From Marinifilaceae bacterium (GTDB lineage Bacteria > Bacteroidota > Bacteroidia > Bacteroidales > Marinifilaceae): a DNA stretch of 64,000 nt. Both the position numbers and the translations under genes were made by a program. Numbering within the stretch: position 1 is the stretch's first letter; every line of letters begins with the position of its first letter. The notes beneath the pieces were generated by a model that had not been told where the DNA came from, did no database searches, and saw only the letters and a list, made by a program, of their open reading frames with translations. The stretch covers positions 40,007 through 104,006 of the forward strand of contig JAFGYE010000116.1 in the NCBI GenBank assembly GCA_016936255.1, given 5' to 3'. Positions 25,365 to 35,355 of this stretch are shown one piece after another.

Positions 25365-26074
25365 TCAGTTCACTATTTCGAATTTGCATCTTTTCTTATC
25401 CATAGCTTGCAATTCACCCAAAATATCAGAAGGTTCTATTTGATAAATGAATTGATCATCATCAATCAGATTATTTTCTCGTTTTAAATAAACACCAAAA
25501 TCAACTTTTGGTTGTACTGTGCTAAAAGCACTAGTTGATTTTCCTAACAATACAATAAATGGAGTTAATACCATCACAGCAACATGCATTGGACTAGAGT
25601 CAATTGTAATCAGAACATCCTGTTTTTTAATGATATTTATGTGGGTACCCACATCAGTCTTTCCCGAATAATTTAGAATTCGTCCTCTTAATTCTTGTGG
25701 AATTTGATCGAAATAAAAATTATTTCTTTTGGCATCGTTTTTATCTCCAATCAAAACCAGATTGTATTGTTGCTTTTCCAACAAAAGATGAATCAATTCC
25801 AAAGACAATTGATTTATATAGGCTCTGCTTCCCTGAATATCATTCCCTGATCCCAATCCAACAACAGGTAAATCATTAGCAAATCAACTTCCTCGATTCA
25901 TTATTGTAGCCAATAAGTTATTTAATTTTGCAAGATTTCAGTATCAACGCATTCACAAAACTATTATGAAACATCACACCCAAATCAGAAGTAGTCATTA
26001 TTGAATCACCAAAAAATGGGTAATTGCACAATAATCTTTTTTGCATCTTTTAAAGGGGCAATACTTTTTTTCAT
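25365..26074 (-). pseudogene. decayed GT9 (heptosyltransferase-like) glycosyltransferase
   Basis: The C-terminal part (25365-25856) is open and GT9-like: VLIGDKNDAKRN, SGKTDVGTHINIIKKQDVLIT, then DSSPMHVAVMVLTPFIVLLG. The N-terminal start is visible at ATG 26074 (MKKSIAPLKDAKKIIVQLP) followed by IFGDSIMTTSDLG only after a one-base shift in a run of six T. The frame then stops and a middle part of the domain is missing before LPVVGLGSGND. So the gene has at least one frameshift, stops and an internal deletion. It is probably inactive. Confidence 0.8.
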
Positions 26075-26081
26075 ACTCCCT

Positions 26082-27908
26082 CTATTTTCTTAATTTGGAC
26101 TTCAAAACCTTTTTTCGGTTGATTTTTGCTTTATGCTCTTTATCAAATTGAACCAATAGCTTTACTGCTTCGTTCCCATCCTTGCCATTTATTCTTGCAT
26201 ATTCCCGAGCAACAATTTCCAATTCATCTTCGTTTGCCCAAATCTGAGAAAAGTTTTGAAGACCTTTTTGATAGCCCATTTCTTCAAATCTCATTCTGTT
26301 AATATCGACAATACTAAATTTATATTTAGAATCAGCCAATCGGTTTATTAATATATTCCCTCTTGAATAATCCAGATGATGAACACCATTCTTATGTAAT
26401 TTCTCATAAGTAAAGACTGCAAATTGTCTAAGAATATTTTCTTTATCTGGAAATTCAAATCCAATTAAATCACGAATTGTAAAATCGTATTTTTGGTGAA
26501 TACTCACATAAAAACTGCGGTTAAATAATCCATTTTTCAACACTTCTACACAAGCAACCGGCTCTGGGGTACTGGTTCCCTTTTTAATCAATTTCATTGC
26601 ATACAAATAGGAATGTTTGGCTTTTGAACCTCTCAGCCATGCATAGGCAATTTTATTAATTAAATGTGGAATTTTAAAAGATTTTACATTAACCAAGAGC
26701 CCTCCACAATTAAAAGTTTTGATTGTATTTCGCCCTTCATAAATACAAGTCCCCTGTTTTTCAAAAATATATGGCAAATCCTTAACAAAATCTGACAGAA
26801 ACGAATAATCATTATTTACTTTGCAGCGTATTTTTAGTTCCGAAATCTTCCGTCCCTCTTTTTTGTCAAGTTCAGGCAATAACTCAATAATTTTATTTGC
26901 CACACGTTCTCCCGCCCGTCCATCTAATGTTTCAAACATTCGTTTATTTGCTACCTCCTGATCAATTTTCTTTTGGTTTATATTTTGGTAGGCATATTCT
27001 AACATTTCATCCAATTCGCTAACTTTCTCAATCTGAAAACTAATCGATTTAATAATTTCCCGGACTTCAGGAACAGTTCTTTTTACAGACGGGACTTTAA
27101 AAGAAACTATTGGTTTGTATAAAGCACTCATTTCTGATAATATTGAACTTGTATCTCCAACACAAATATCCGAAATCATGATATACGGCGTAATATCCTG
27201 CGACTCAATATAAATGACTTCCGGAGTATTCTTGATCACACTTTTATATTTTTTTGAAGTCCAAACGTGAAGAGTAACCAAAACATTGTATTCATTAGTG
27301 AAATTGGATAATTTATTGTACCATTCGTGAACTGCTGACATTTGCGAGCCATCCCAAGTAGCTGAAAACAAAACAGTCTTTTTATTAGGATCAATATTTA
27401 ATTCCTCCTTCAACTTACCAAGAACCTCTTCAGAGTAAGTACCATTAAAAGCATCATCCATTTTTGGGAAACCTAAGCCAACCCCAGATGTAATTCCAAT
27501 CAATCGGGCTTCCTCCACCTCTTTTGAACTGGTAAAATGAAATTGATTAAACATATTGTGTCCATTTACATTGGCAAAAGGTTTAAAATGATATGCTCCA
27601 TGCGCAATCCCAATTCTAATAATTTTTGATTCCGGAAATAAATAACATGCCTGACGGCACATTATCACTGCCTTGGGAAATACGGGCATCACCCTTGCTT
27701 TTATTCCTTTTTCAAGCAATTTCTTTTGTAGGCTGCGATTTTTTGCAACAACATGAATTGGATTTAAATGTCTTTGTACATTTTTAAAAATTTCCAAATC
27801 CAATTCATTAGCACAGTAAAATACAATATCAGTTCTTTTCTTAATTAAATTAAGAAAATTCCAAACCATTTTATAAGGAAATTTTACAACATAATATGTT
27901 AAAACCAT
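26082..27908 (-). CDS. CDP-glycerol glycerophosphotransferase fused to a Kdo-kinase/InaA-like kinase
   Basis: 608 residues with two domains. Residues about 1-350 are a Glyphos_transf-type transferase: IRIGIAHGAYHFKPF, KTVLFSATWDGSQ, YNVLVTLHVWTS and ISDICVGDTSSILSEMSALYKPIV. Residues about 360-590 are a kinase-like fold of the LPS/Kdo kinase (WaaP/KdkA/InaA) group: catalytic loop HHLDYSRGNILI (HxD...N) and metal-binding VDINRM, with a substrate-side block SFYVSIHQKYDFTIRDL. It suggests one protein that adds a polyol phosphate and phosphorylates a core sugar. It lies between the GT9 remnant and wzi. Confidence 0.82.
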   Translation of the reverse strand: MVLTYYVVKFPYKMVWNFLNLIKKRTDIVFYCANELDLEIFKNVQRHLNPIHVVAKNRSLQKKLLEKGIKARVMPVFPKAVIMCRQACYLFPESKIIRIGIAHGAYHFKPFANVNGHNMFNQFHFTSSKEVEEARLIGITSGVGLGFPKMDDAFNGTYSEEVLGKLKEELNIDPNKKTVLFSATWDGSQMSAVHEWYNKLSNFTNEYNVLVTLHVWTSKKYKSVIKNTPEVIYIESQDITPYIMISDICVGDTSSILSEMSALYKPIVSFKVPSVKRTVPEVREIIKSISFQIEKVSELDEMLEYAYQNINQKKIDQEVANKRMFETLDGRAGERVANKIIELLPELDKKEGRKISELKIRCKVNNDYSFLSDFVKDLPYIFEKQGTCIYEGRNTIKTFNCGGLLVNVKSFKIPHLINKIAYAWLRGSKAKHSYLYAMKLIKKGTSTPEPVACVEVLKNGLFNRSFYVSIHQKYDFTIRDLIGFEFPDKENILRQFAVFTYEKLHKNGVHHLDYSRGNILINRLADSKYKFSIVDINRMRFEEMGYQKGLQNFSQIWANEDELEIVAREYARINGKDGNEAVKLLVQFDKEHKAKINRKKVLKSKLRK

Positions 27909-27928
27909 TCTCTGGTATCATTTAATAG

Positions 27929-29413
27929 TTAATATCTTTTCCCGGTCAAAATCCCTTTTTTAACCAACTTTATTTGAAACCCCACATTCTCCTCAAGATA
28001 TTTCCCTTGATCCAATGCAATACTTGTTGAAACTTCAAAAGGAAATTTTTCCCATTTAGGGAAAATTAGTTCTACGAGATAGGATTGTTGAGAAAGGCCA
28101 TCCGGGTAAGTATAACTTTTTGAATAGTTTTCTTCCTGATTCCCCTGCCCATCATTTACAAGCAATGCCCGTCCATAGTTCTCTGAAAAAGTAAGCAGTG
28201 TTTTGTACTTCAATTTCCCTATAAAACCTGTAATTCCTAAATGATGAGCCACAATAGCATTATTTGTAATGCCATTCACCACACCATTCGCAAGAGATGG
28301 TGTAAACAAAGGCAAACCAATAATTCGTTGATGATTTGTCCAACCTGATTGAAAAATACCATTAGAGAAGTACCCATCAAACCCAATTACCGGTTCAATT
28401 GGATGATTTGGACGAATGCTGTAGCCCCCTTGGTCTTTGGTATAATAATACTCATAAATAAAGGATGAAATCAATTTTGATTCTTTGAATTTAAGAAAGA
28501 AACTCATATTCCAATCCTTCACCTTATTGATATGCTTAAAATCACCTGACTTATCCTCGTACATATTTTTAAAACTCAACACCGATTCTATTTTCGAAGT
28601 CGAATATGAAAATTCAAACATATTTTGTCCGATATGATTTCCTGATTTGTTGTAACTCTCGTTTATTGATTCATTCCCGTTTTCGTCAACTAACACTTTA
28701 CCTCCTCTTACGAAAACAGCATCTGCAAACGCATCAAAACCTCCTAAATTACCCCATTTAGGAGAGATTCCTCCCCATTGAGCATAATGATCAAGTCCAA
28801 TAGTAAATGATAGACCATCTTGTTTTCCAATTCTTAAAAATGCATTTTTATGATGTACATTCGTACGATTGACATATCGATCATCATACATAATTCCATT
28901 GCCAAAACTACCTTTTACTGATAACCAATTATTCGTAAATGGTACCGGAAGAAATTCCGTTAATTGAAATTTTAATTCAGGATACATTCTAGCATTTCCT
29001 GAATAAAGCAAATCACCATTAGTTGCAGACAAACCATCAAATTTCACATCCCGATGTTGCATCCCTAAATCAACACTTAATCCATTCCATATTGCTGAAA
29101 CGTAAAGTTCATCAATAAAAGCCTCCGATTCTTCACCTTGACTTCCTATAATTGAGGTTCCATAATTAAATTTCAGTCCTTGTTTATTTACATGTGAATT
29201 ACTGTAGATCTGCAAATTTACAACACCACTATTTTCATTTGGTATAATACCATATTTATTACTAACCAACCAAAAAGGCATGATGCCCTTATCGGAAAAC
29301 TGGCTCATCACTTGAGCTTCATAGGTGATCTCTCTTTTTTGACTATAAGAGGAAACAACACCAAGTAACAGTATGGAAAGAACAAGAACGTTTTTAAAAT
29401 ATTTAAATATCAT
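27929..29413 (-). CDS. Wzi-like capsule assembly outer-membrane protein
   Basis: 494 residues with a signal peptide (LVLSILLLGVVSSYSQ) and a beta-barrel of the Capsule assembly Wzi family: SDKGIMPFWLVSNKYGIIP near the N terminus, LSVDLGMQHRDVKFDGLS, NAFLRIGKQDGLSFTIGLDHYAQWGG and a final strand KKGILTGKRY. Wzi proteins anchor or organise capsular polysaccharide at the outer membrane. It overlaps the upstream Nudix gene by 11 bp and is followed by the transferase-kinase fusion gene, so the locus is probably one operon. Confidence 0.87.
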   Translation of the reverse strand: MIFKYFKNVLVLSILLLGVVSSYSQKREITYEAQVMSQFSDKGIMPFWLVSNKYGIIPNENSGVVNLQIYSNSHVNKQGLKFNYGTSIIGSQGEESEAFIDELYVSAIWNGLSVDLGMQHRDVKFDGLSATNGDLLYSGNARMYPELKFQLTEFLPVPFTNNWLSVKGSFGNGIMYDDRYVNRTNVHHKNAFLRIGKQDGLSFTIGLDHYAQWGGISPKWGNLGGFDAFADAVFVRGGKVLVDENGNESINESYNKSGNHIGQNMFEFSYSTSKIESVLSFKNMYEDKSGDFKHINKVKDWNMSFFLKFKESKLISSFIYEYYYTKDQGGYSIRPNHPIEPVIGFDGYFSNGIFQSGWTNHQRIIGLPLFTPSLANGVVNGITNNAIVAHHLGITGFIGKLKYKTLLTFSENYGRALLVNDGQGNQEENYSKSYTYPDGLSQQSYLVELIFPKWEKFPFEVSTSIALDQGKYLEENVGFQIKLVKKGILTGKRY

Positions 29414-29942
29414 GCTTATGTTTTTTTACAAAAGATTTAACAATTTCTTTCATTGAAATGGATCCTATTTCCTGATAAGGAATAGATTCTGTCTCATAAA
29501 ACTTAAATCCAGAAATGTCATCATTTGCATCAATTTCTTTAAAAGATTTTATTTTGCAAATATAGGCCAAATCTAAGGTAAATACAGATAATCCACCAAA
29601 AACATATTCGTTTGGACAAGACATAAAATAGGACAATTCTGCAACTTCTAAATTCAACTCTTCTTTAATTTCACGGCAAAGTGCCTGTTCTGCGGTTTCC
29701 ATTACATCCACAAAGCCTCCTGGTAAATCGAGCATTCCTTTCTGGGGTTCAACAGCTCGTTTGGCAAGTAACAACTCTCCTTTTTCGTTAACTATTAAAG
29801 CAGCGACTGCAGCAGAGGCATTTACATACAAATGAAAATGACAGTTCTCACACAAAAATGAATTATCACTTTTGTAAAGAAACTTCTCTCCGCCACATTT
29901 GGGACAATATTTAATTACTTTTTGAGGGAATGTTGGACTCAT
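29403..29942 (-). CDS. Nudix hydrolase with N-terminal zinc ribbon
   Basis: 179 residues. A zinc ribbon at 12-40 (YCPKCGG and LCENCHFH) is followed by a Nudix domain with the box GGFVDVMETAEQALCREIKEEL (22 positions, E-REIxEEL core intact). The layout resembles NADH pyrophosphatase/NudC-like and related Nudix proteins; the substrate is probably a nucleoside diphosphate derivative such as NAD(H), ADP-ribose or a nucleotide sugar. It is first in the wzi transcription unit. Confidence 0.88.
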   Translation of the reverse strand: MSPTFPQKVIKYCPKCGGEKFLYKSDNSFLCENCHFHLYVNASAAVAALIVNEKGELLLAKRAVEPQKGMLDLPGGFVDVMETAEQALCREIKEELNLEVAELSYFMSCPNEYVFGGLSVFTLDLAYICKIKSFKEIDANDDISGFKFYETESIPYQEIGSISMKEIVKSFVKKHKHDI

Positions 29943-30300
29943 CTTCTACTTTTTTTTATGAACAGCAAATCTACTGGAATGAAATTGGCTTTACAATAAT
30001 AAAACGACATTTTTAACTGGATATTAGCACTAAATTTATTTGGATTGACAAAAAATAAGCCTATGATTCCTATTTAGCTGTTTGATATTTTCAAAAAGTT
30101 ATTACTTTTAAAACGAAGCAAATTACTAATGGGACGAGCCAACCTCGTTTCTATCCTGACACATTTATTGGGGTTTATCTTTTTCATGTTTCATTAAGTC
30201 GCTATTACTGATTAAAAAAAGATATTCTGGCCGCCCATTATTTTTATTTGCGAAATTAAAACCAAGAATAAATTTCTAACCCAACTACCATAAAATCAAA
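29943..30300. other. intergenic region, no gene seen
   Basis: About 360 bp, AT-rich, between the Nudix gene and the ggt terminator. It presumably holds the promoter of the Nudix-wzi unit; no RNA gene or repeat is recognised. Confidence 0.5.
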
Positions 30301-30330
30301 AAAGGCAAATTTCGATTGAAATTTGCCTTT
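30301..30330 (-). terminator. ggt terminator
   Basis: AAAGGCAAATTTC GATT GAAATTTGCCTTT perfect 13-bp stem with T-run on either strand, just past the ggt stop. Confidence 0.9.
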
Positions 30331-30334
30331 TTTA

Positions 30335-32032
30335 CTAATAACCAGACGCCCGGCTGTCTTTATGCCTTTTAGTATCAGCAACACCAATGTATTCTCCCGA
30401 TTCGGAAACAAAAATATTGGCCATCATTCCTATTTTTGCCTGAGACTTTATTACATGTCCTGCAGCTTCGAGTTGATCTAAAACATTTTTCGATGGAAAA
30501 TCTGTCTCAACATACACTTCATCGGGCAACCATTGTGAATGAACACGGGGAGCATCAACAACTTGCTGAGGTGACATTTCAAAATCAATTGCATTAATAA
30601 TGTTTTGAAATACTGCTGTAATAATAGTCGATCCTCCCGGGGATCCCAACACCATAAACAGTTTGCCATTTTTCTCAACAATTGCAGGCGTCATACTACT
30701 CAGCATCCGCTTTCCCGACTTAATAGCATTCGCTTCACCGCCAACCAATCCAAACTGATTTGGAAAGCCTTGTTTACTGCTAAAATCATCCATTTCATTA
30801 TTTAGGAAAAAGCCACCACCTTCCACCACCACTTTACTTCCGTAATTGCCGTTTAAAGTTGTAGTGATAGCAATGGCATTCCCTTCCGAATCGGCAATAG
30901 AAAAATGAGTGGTTTCAAAACTCTCTATAAGCTCAACACTTCCGGCTTTTATATCTTGAGAGTTTGACTTTTCATCCATTTCAATAGCTGCAAATCGATT
31001 CTCCAAATACACCTCATCGATTAATCGATTAACAGGAACCTCGTAATAATCCGGATCACCAAGCCAGGTTGCCCGATCGGCATACACTCTTCTCTCCAAT
31101 TCCACCATTAAATGGATGTGCTCAAAAGATCCAAAACGATACTTATTCATTTTATACTGCTCTGCACCTCTTAATAATTGCAGTAATGCAACTCCTCCAC
31201 TTGATGGCGGAGGCATTGAAATGATTTTATGTCCCCGATAATCTCCGATTAAAGGAACTCTCCATACCGATTGATACTCCTGAAGATCTTTAGCTGTAAT
31301 AATACCACCATTCCTCTCCATTTCAGAAACGATTAAATCAGAAGTTTCTCCAGCATAAAACCCATCCCGTCCGTTTACTTTTATTCGCAGCAATACTCTT
31401 GCTAAGGCTGTATTTTTTAAGCTGTCTCCTTCTCTAAAAAGATGAACTCCAACATACGGATTTGAATCTTCTCCTAAATTCTGATTTTTTATCTGATCTC
31501 GATAATCATTTAATTTATTTGCTTCCAATAAACTCAAAGCTACACCATTCCTTGCCAATTTAATTGCTGGAACCAGCAATGCCTTCCATTCCATTTTTCC
31601 GTATTTCTGATGAAGTTTAACCATTCCATCAACCGTACCCGGAACTCCAACGGCCAAATGCCCTTTTTGACTCAAATCAGAATTAACATTTCCATCCTCA
31701 TCGCAATACATCTGTTCAAATGCAGCTTTTGGTGCTGTTTCTCTAAAGTCCAGCGAATTGTATTCTCCCTTAGAAGTTCGGATAACAGCAAAACCTCCTC
31801 CGGCAATATTTCCGGCTCGCGGGTAAACAACCGCCAACGCAAATTGTACGGCTACAGCCGCATCGAAGGCATTTCCACCTTTTTGCAATATTTCCCTCCC
31901 AACTTCGGAAGCCAAATAATGAGCCGTTACCACAACCCCGTTATCATAGGATTTTGATTTAGGAGGAACACTACATGAAAAAACAAGAAGAAAAAAGGCT
32001 AAAATGATTGAGATAAATTTTGCTGTGCTCAT
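30335..32032 (-). CDS. ggt: gamma-glutamyltransferase (glutathione hydrolase)
   Basis: 565 residues, a secreted lipoprotein (lipobox LVFSCS). N-terminal-nucleophile hydrolase precursor: the auto-cleavage/nucleophile Thr is T374 in ETTHFSIADSEGNA, followed by the small-subunit motifs TTTLNGNYGS, NNEMDDFS, SSMTPAIVEKNGK and GSPGGSTII. It hydrolyses or transfers gamma-glutamyl groups from glutathione in the periplasm. Asp and Ser residues of the substrate site appear intact, so an active enzyme is expected. It is monocistronic. Confidence 0.95.
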   Translation of the reverse strand: MSTAKFISIILAFFLLVFSCSVPPKSKSYDNGVVVTAHYLASEVGREILQKGGNAFDAAVAVQFALAVVYPRAGNIAGGGFAVIRTSKGEYNSLDFRETAPKAAFEQMYCDEDGNVNSDLSQKGHLAVGVPGTVDGMVKLHQKYGKMEWKALLVPAIKLARNGVALSLLEANKLNDYRDQIKNQNLGEDSNPYVGVHLFREGDSLKNTALARVLLRIKVNGRDGFYAGETSDLIVSEMERNGGIITAKDLQEYQSVWRVPLIGDYRGHKIISMPPPSSGGVALLQLLRGAEQYKMNKYRFGSFEHIHLMVELERRVYADRATWLGDPDYYEVPVNRLIDEVYLENRFAAIEMDEKSNSQDIKAGSVELIESFETTHFSIADSEGNAIAITTTLNGNYGSKVVVEGGGFFLNNEMDDFSSKQGFPNQFGLVGGEANAIKSGKRMLSSMTPAIVEKNGKLFMVLGSPGGSTIITAVFQNIINAIDFEMSPQQVVDAPRVHSQWLPDEVYVETDFPSKNVLDQLEAAGHVIKSQAKIGMMANIFVSESGEYIGVADTKRHKDSRASGY

Positions 32033-32105
32033 GTTTGGTTTACTAAATGATTCAGAATTCTAAAGATAAATAGGATTTATACATAACAAAGCTTTTGCCG
32101 CAAAA

Positions 32106-32135
32106 AAAGAGCCGTTGCATTGCAACAGCTCTTTG
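32106..32135 (-). terminator. terminator of the TonB receptor gene
   Basis: Minus strand CAAAGAGC TGTTGCA / TGCAACGGCTCTTT stem followed by TTTTTTG, 38 bp after the stop. Confidence 0.85.
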
Positions 32136-32172
32136 ATTTATATCAGCCTATTTTTTTAAAGCTAAATTCTTT

Positions 32173-35100
32173 TTAGTTGAAAATGTAACGCAATCCAATT
32201 TGCAATTGCCATTTTGAGTTAACGGATACATCATCAATATAAGAATCCTTTAAATTTGGATCGAACTGCAGCCATGGCGTACCGTTACCATCAACACCAT
32301 TCACAGTGATTGGATTGGTTGTATTTGCAAATTGACGAACTCCCCAATTGGAACTAATCATATTTCCTAAATTCAGAACATCAATTGAAAATTGAAGTGT
32401 ATTTTTCTTTTTGCCGGCCATAAAGTTATAATCCTGCATGAATCGAAAATCCAATTGTCCATACCAAGGCAACATGGCACCGTTACGCTCAGCATACTTT
32501 CCTCTTCTGTCCTCCAGATAATTATCCTGACTAATAAATTTATCCAGAGCTATCCATTGTTCTGAAGCATTGGAAGCAACAACACCAACACCATTTTCAT
32601 CAACCGTACCAAAATTAATATCTCCAGAACTTCTTGGAACATAAATTAAATCATTGTTTGCAATGGCATCACCATTAATATCACCCGTATAGGTATAAGA
32701 GTAACGGTTTCCTTTCCCGGCTTCGTAGAACATTGCAAACGAAGAAGCAAATTTACCATAGCTTACTTTATACATAGCCGAAGCAATCACTCTGTGCTGC
32801 AAACCATATCTTGACCAAGAATAAACCGGACTGTTTGGATTACCAACAACAGGATTTCTTTGGAATGCATCTGCCGCAATTTCAGCTGGAATAGAAGTCA
32901 AATCCTTTGCACTTAAATAAGTATAAGCAACATCTGCTGACAAACCTGAATCCCATCGTTTGGATAACTTTGCCGTTGTTGTAAACTGATACCCTTTTTT
33001 TGTATTATCCAATACGATTGCCCCAGCATCCAGAAAAGATTCTGATCCGGCAGAAGCTGAATAAATATTCACCTCATTAAATCCGACAAATCGAGCACGT
33101 GCATCTCCTGTTCCCGACAGATTTCCTGATGGTGGCAGCATATTGTAATTTCTGTGAACAACAGCATTAACATCCTTCGAATAAATCCCCTCCAAAGTTG
33201 CTAACCAGCCATCTCCAAATTTCACATCCATTGCCAGGTTGTTTTTCCAAACCTGAGGATATTTAAAATCATCAGCAGTTGAATTCAATTGAAATTCATA
33301 ACCAGCATCGATTCGTGCATTGGTAGATTGGTTTCCTAACCAAACAAAAGGAATACGACCGGTGAAAATTCCTGATCCTCCCCGTAATTGCATGGTATTA
33401 TCCCCTTTTACATCATAATTAAATCCAAATCGTGGCGACCACATAATATTAGAATTTGGCCAGGTTGCAGGATCCAATCTCACTGAATTTCCTTTTTCAT
33501 TCACCCAACCATCAAAATTCTTTCCCCGGTCGGTAGCTTCATCTTGTGGAATATCATTGTAATACTTAGGAAGATCAATACGCAATCCCAAAGTCAATTT
33601 CAGATCATCATTCACCTGAAACTCATCCTGAGCATAAAAAGCAATTTGAGCCACATCAACATCCGACCATGCAAAAGCATTTTTATTGGCTTCTGTTACA
33701 TCTTGATTCAAATCATTCGTTGGATTACCAACAAAATAGGCGAAATCATCATTTAAAAAATTCTGAGTACTAAAGGCTGTAATCCAAGGATAATAGAACA
33801 GGTTGAATGAATTTTCGAATTTAAACCGCTCATAATTAAAACCAACTGTAATTGCATGACGATCTGAATAGTAAGTTAAATTATCAGAAATTTGGTACAC
33901 ATCCTGATTCAAAACATTGCTCGTTGAAAACATTTCAGAACCTGCAGTAATTGCAACCTGACCTTGATCGTTCAAAATATCGATAACCGGAAAAGGTTCA
34001 GAATGTGGATTTCGCTTATCACGGAAAGATGTATATCCAAGCAATAATTTATTGGATATTTTACTTGAAAATCTGGAATTTAATTCTCCAACCACTGAGT
34101 TGATCTTATTAAAAATCCGGTAGGAGGAATTTTCGAATGGCAAACGGTAACTTGTTGCCCCACGGCCACCAACAGCTTCGGGATGCGGAAGAATATCTTT
34201 CCATGCATCCAGCATATTGTAACGAAGAACTAATTTATGATTACGCGACAAATTCGCATCCAGTTTAATCAAGAATTTATCATTCGACGTTTCGTGGTTA
34301 TATCCCTGATACCTACCCGGATCATAACCCCATCGGTCTCTTAAATGACTCTGAACCGCTTTAATATCAGCTTCGGGCACACTAGTTGTATTCGAATTTC
34401 CTCTGTTCGTGCCATCATCAGCCACAAAACCATGTGCTAGCTGATCTCTTCTTTCCTGCTCGTAATTAACGAAGAAGAACAATTTATTTTTGATCAGCGG
34501 GCCTCCAACACTAACTCCATATTGCTTTGTGCTAAAATCGAAGTTTTTTACTTTTAAACCACTCACCTTATTACCAATCATCTTTTCATTACGGAAATAG
34601 TAGTAAGTTGTCCCCTTAAAATCATTAGTCCCCGATTTGGTTACCGCATTTACACCGGCCCCGGTAAAACCTCCTTCGCGAACATCAAAAGGAGCCAAAG
34701 AAACTTGAATTTGGTCAATTGCATCTAAAGAAACAGGTTGAGCATCAGCCTGACCTCCAGGAGTAGAAACATCCAATCCAAAGGAGTTATTAAAAATCGA
34801 ACCATCCAACGAGAAGTTATTATAGAGATTGTTTCGCCCTCCAAAACTGTTTCCATCCGATTCCGGCGTTAATCTGGTTAAATCACCCTGTGACCTCGAA
34901 ATTGTCGGTAAAGCGATAATTTTCTCTCGGTTGACATTGGTCTGAGCTCCAGTCCTGTCCTGACTAATTATGTCGTTCTTGTCATAAACAATTGTGATTT
35001 CATCAATCTGAACATTGTCTTCGTGAAGAACAAGATTAATCTCGGCCGATTTATTCAACTGCAAATAAATGTTGTCTTGTTTCGTTTCCCTATAACCAAT

Positions 35101-35355
35101 AAAAGTTACAGTTACTGTGTAAGGTCCCCCAATTTTCATATTTCGGATATCAAAACGACCATCATCTTGTGTAATAGTGCCATACTGAGTTCCGGTAGGA
35201 GTATGAGTAGCGACTATTGTAGCCGCAAAAACAGGAGCATTGCCTGAATCAACAATTTTCCCCCGCATTGAAGAGGTTGTTACCCCTTGCGAAAAAGCAT
35301 TAGGCAAGAAACCTGCCATTGCAATAATCAGGAATAGTAATTTAACATTCTTCAT
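32173..35355 (-). CDS. Oar-like TonB-dependent outer-membrane receptor
   Basis: 1060 residues. Signal peptide, then a carboxypeptidase-regulatory-like domain (about 28-115: MRGKIVDSGNAPVFAATIV, DDGRFDIRNM), a plug domain (about 130-240, with DRTGAQTNVNREKI and GGFTGAGVNAVTKSGTNDFKG) and a large barrel ending QLQIGLRYIFN with a C-terminal aromatic-rich strand. It resembles the Oar/OmpA-related receptors rather than SusC, and no SusD partner is adjacent. The ligand is unknown. It is monocistronic. Confidence 0.92.
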   Translation of the reverse strand: MKNVKLLFLIIAMAGFLPNAFSQGVTTSSMRGKIVDSGNAPVFAATIVATHTPTGTQYGTITQDDGRFDIRNMKIGGPYTVTVTFIGYRETKQDNIYLQLNKSAEINLVLHEDNVQIDEITIVYDKNDIISQDRTGAQTNVNREKIIALPTISRSQGDLTRLTPESDGNSFGGRNNLYNNFSLDGSIFNNSFGLDVSTPGGQADAQPVSLDAIDQIQVSLAPFDVREGGFTGAGVNAVTKSGTNDFKGTTYYYFRNEKMIGNKVSGLKVKNFDFSTKQYGVSVGGPLIKNKLFFFVNYEQERRDQLAHGFVADDGTNRGNSNTTSVPEADIKAVQSHLRDRWGYDPGRYQGYNHETSNDKFLIKLDANLSRNHKLVLRYNMLDAWKDILPHPEAVGGRGATSYRLPFENSSYRIFNKINSVVGELNSRFSSKISNKLLLGYTSFRDKRNPHSEPFPVIDILNDQGQVAITAGSEMFSTSNVLNQDVYQISDNLTYYSDRHAITVGFNYERFKFENSFNLFYYPWITAFSTQNFLNDDFAYFVGNPTNDLNQDVTEANKNAFAWSDVDVAQIAFYAQDEFQVNDDLKLTLGLRIDLPKYYNDIPQDEATDRGKNFDGWVNEKGNSVRLDPATWPNSNIMWSPRFGFNYDVKGDNTMQLRGGSGIFTGRIPFVWLGNQSTNARIDAGYEFQLNSTADDFKYPQVWKNNLAMDVKFGDGWLATLEGIYSKDVNAVVHRNYNMLPPSGNLSGTGDARARFVGFNEVNIYSASAGSESFLDAGAIVLDNTKKGYQFTTTAKLSKRWDSGLSADVAYTYLSAKDLTSIPAEIAADAFQRNPVVGNPNSPVYSWSRYGLQHRVIASAMYKVSYGKFASSFAMFYEAGKGNRYSYTYTGDINGDAIANNDLIYVPRSSGDINFGTVDENGVGVVASNASEQWIALDKFISQDNYLEDRRGKYAERNGAMLPWYGQLDFRFMQDYNFMAGKKKNTLQFSIDVLNLGNMISSNWGVRQFANTTNPITVNGVDGNGTPWLQFDPNLKDSYIDDVSVNSKWQLQIGLRYIFN

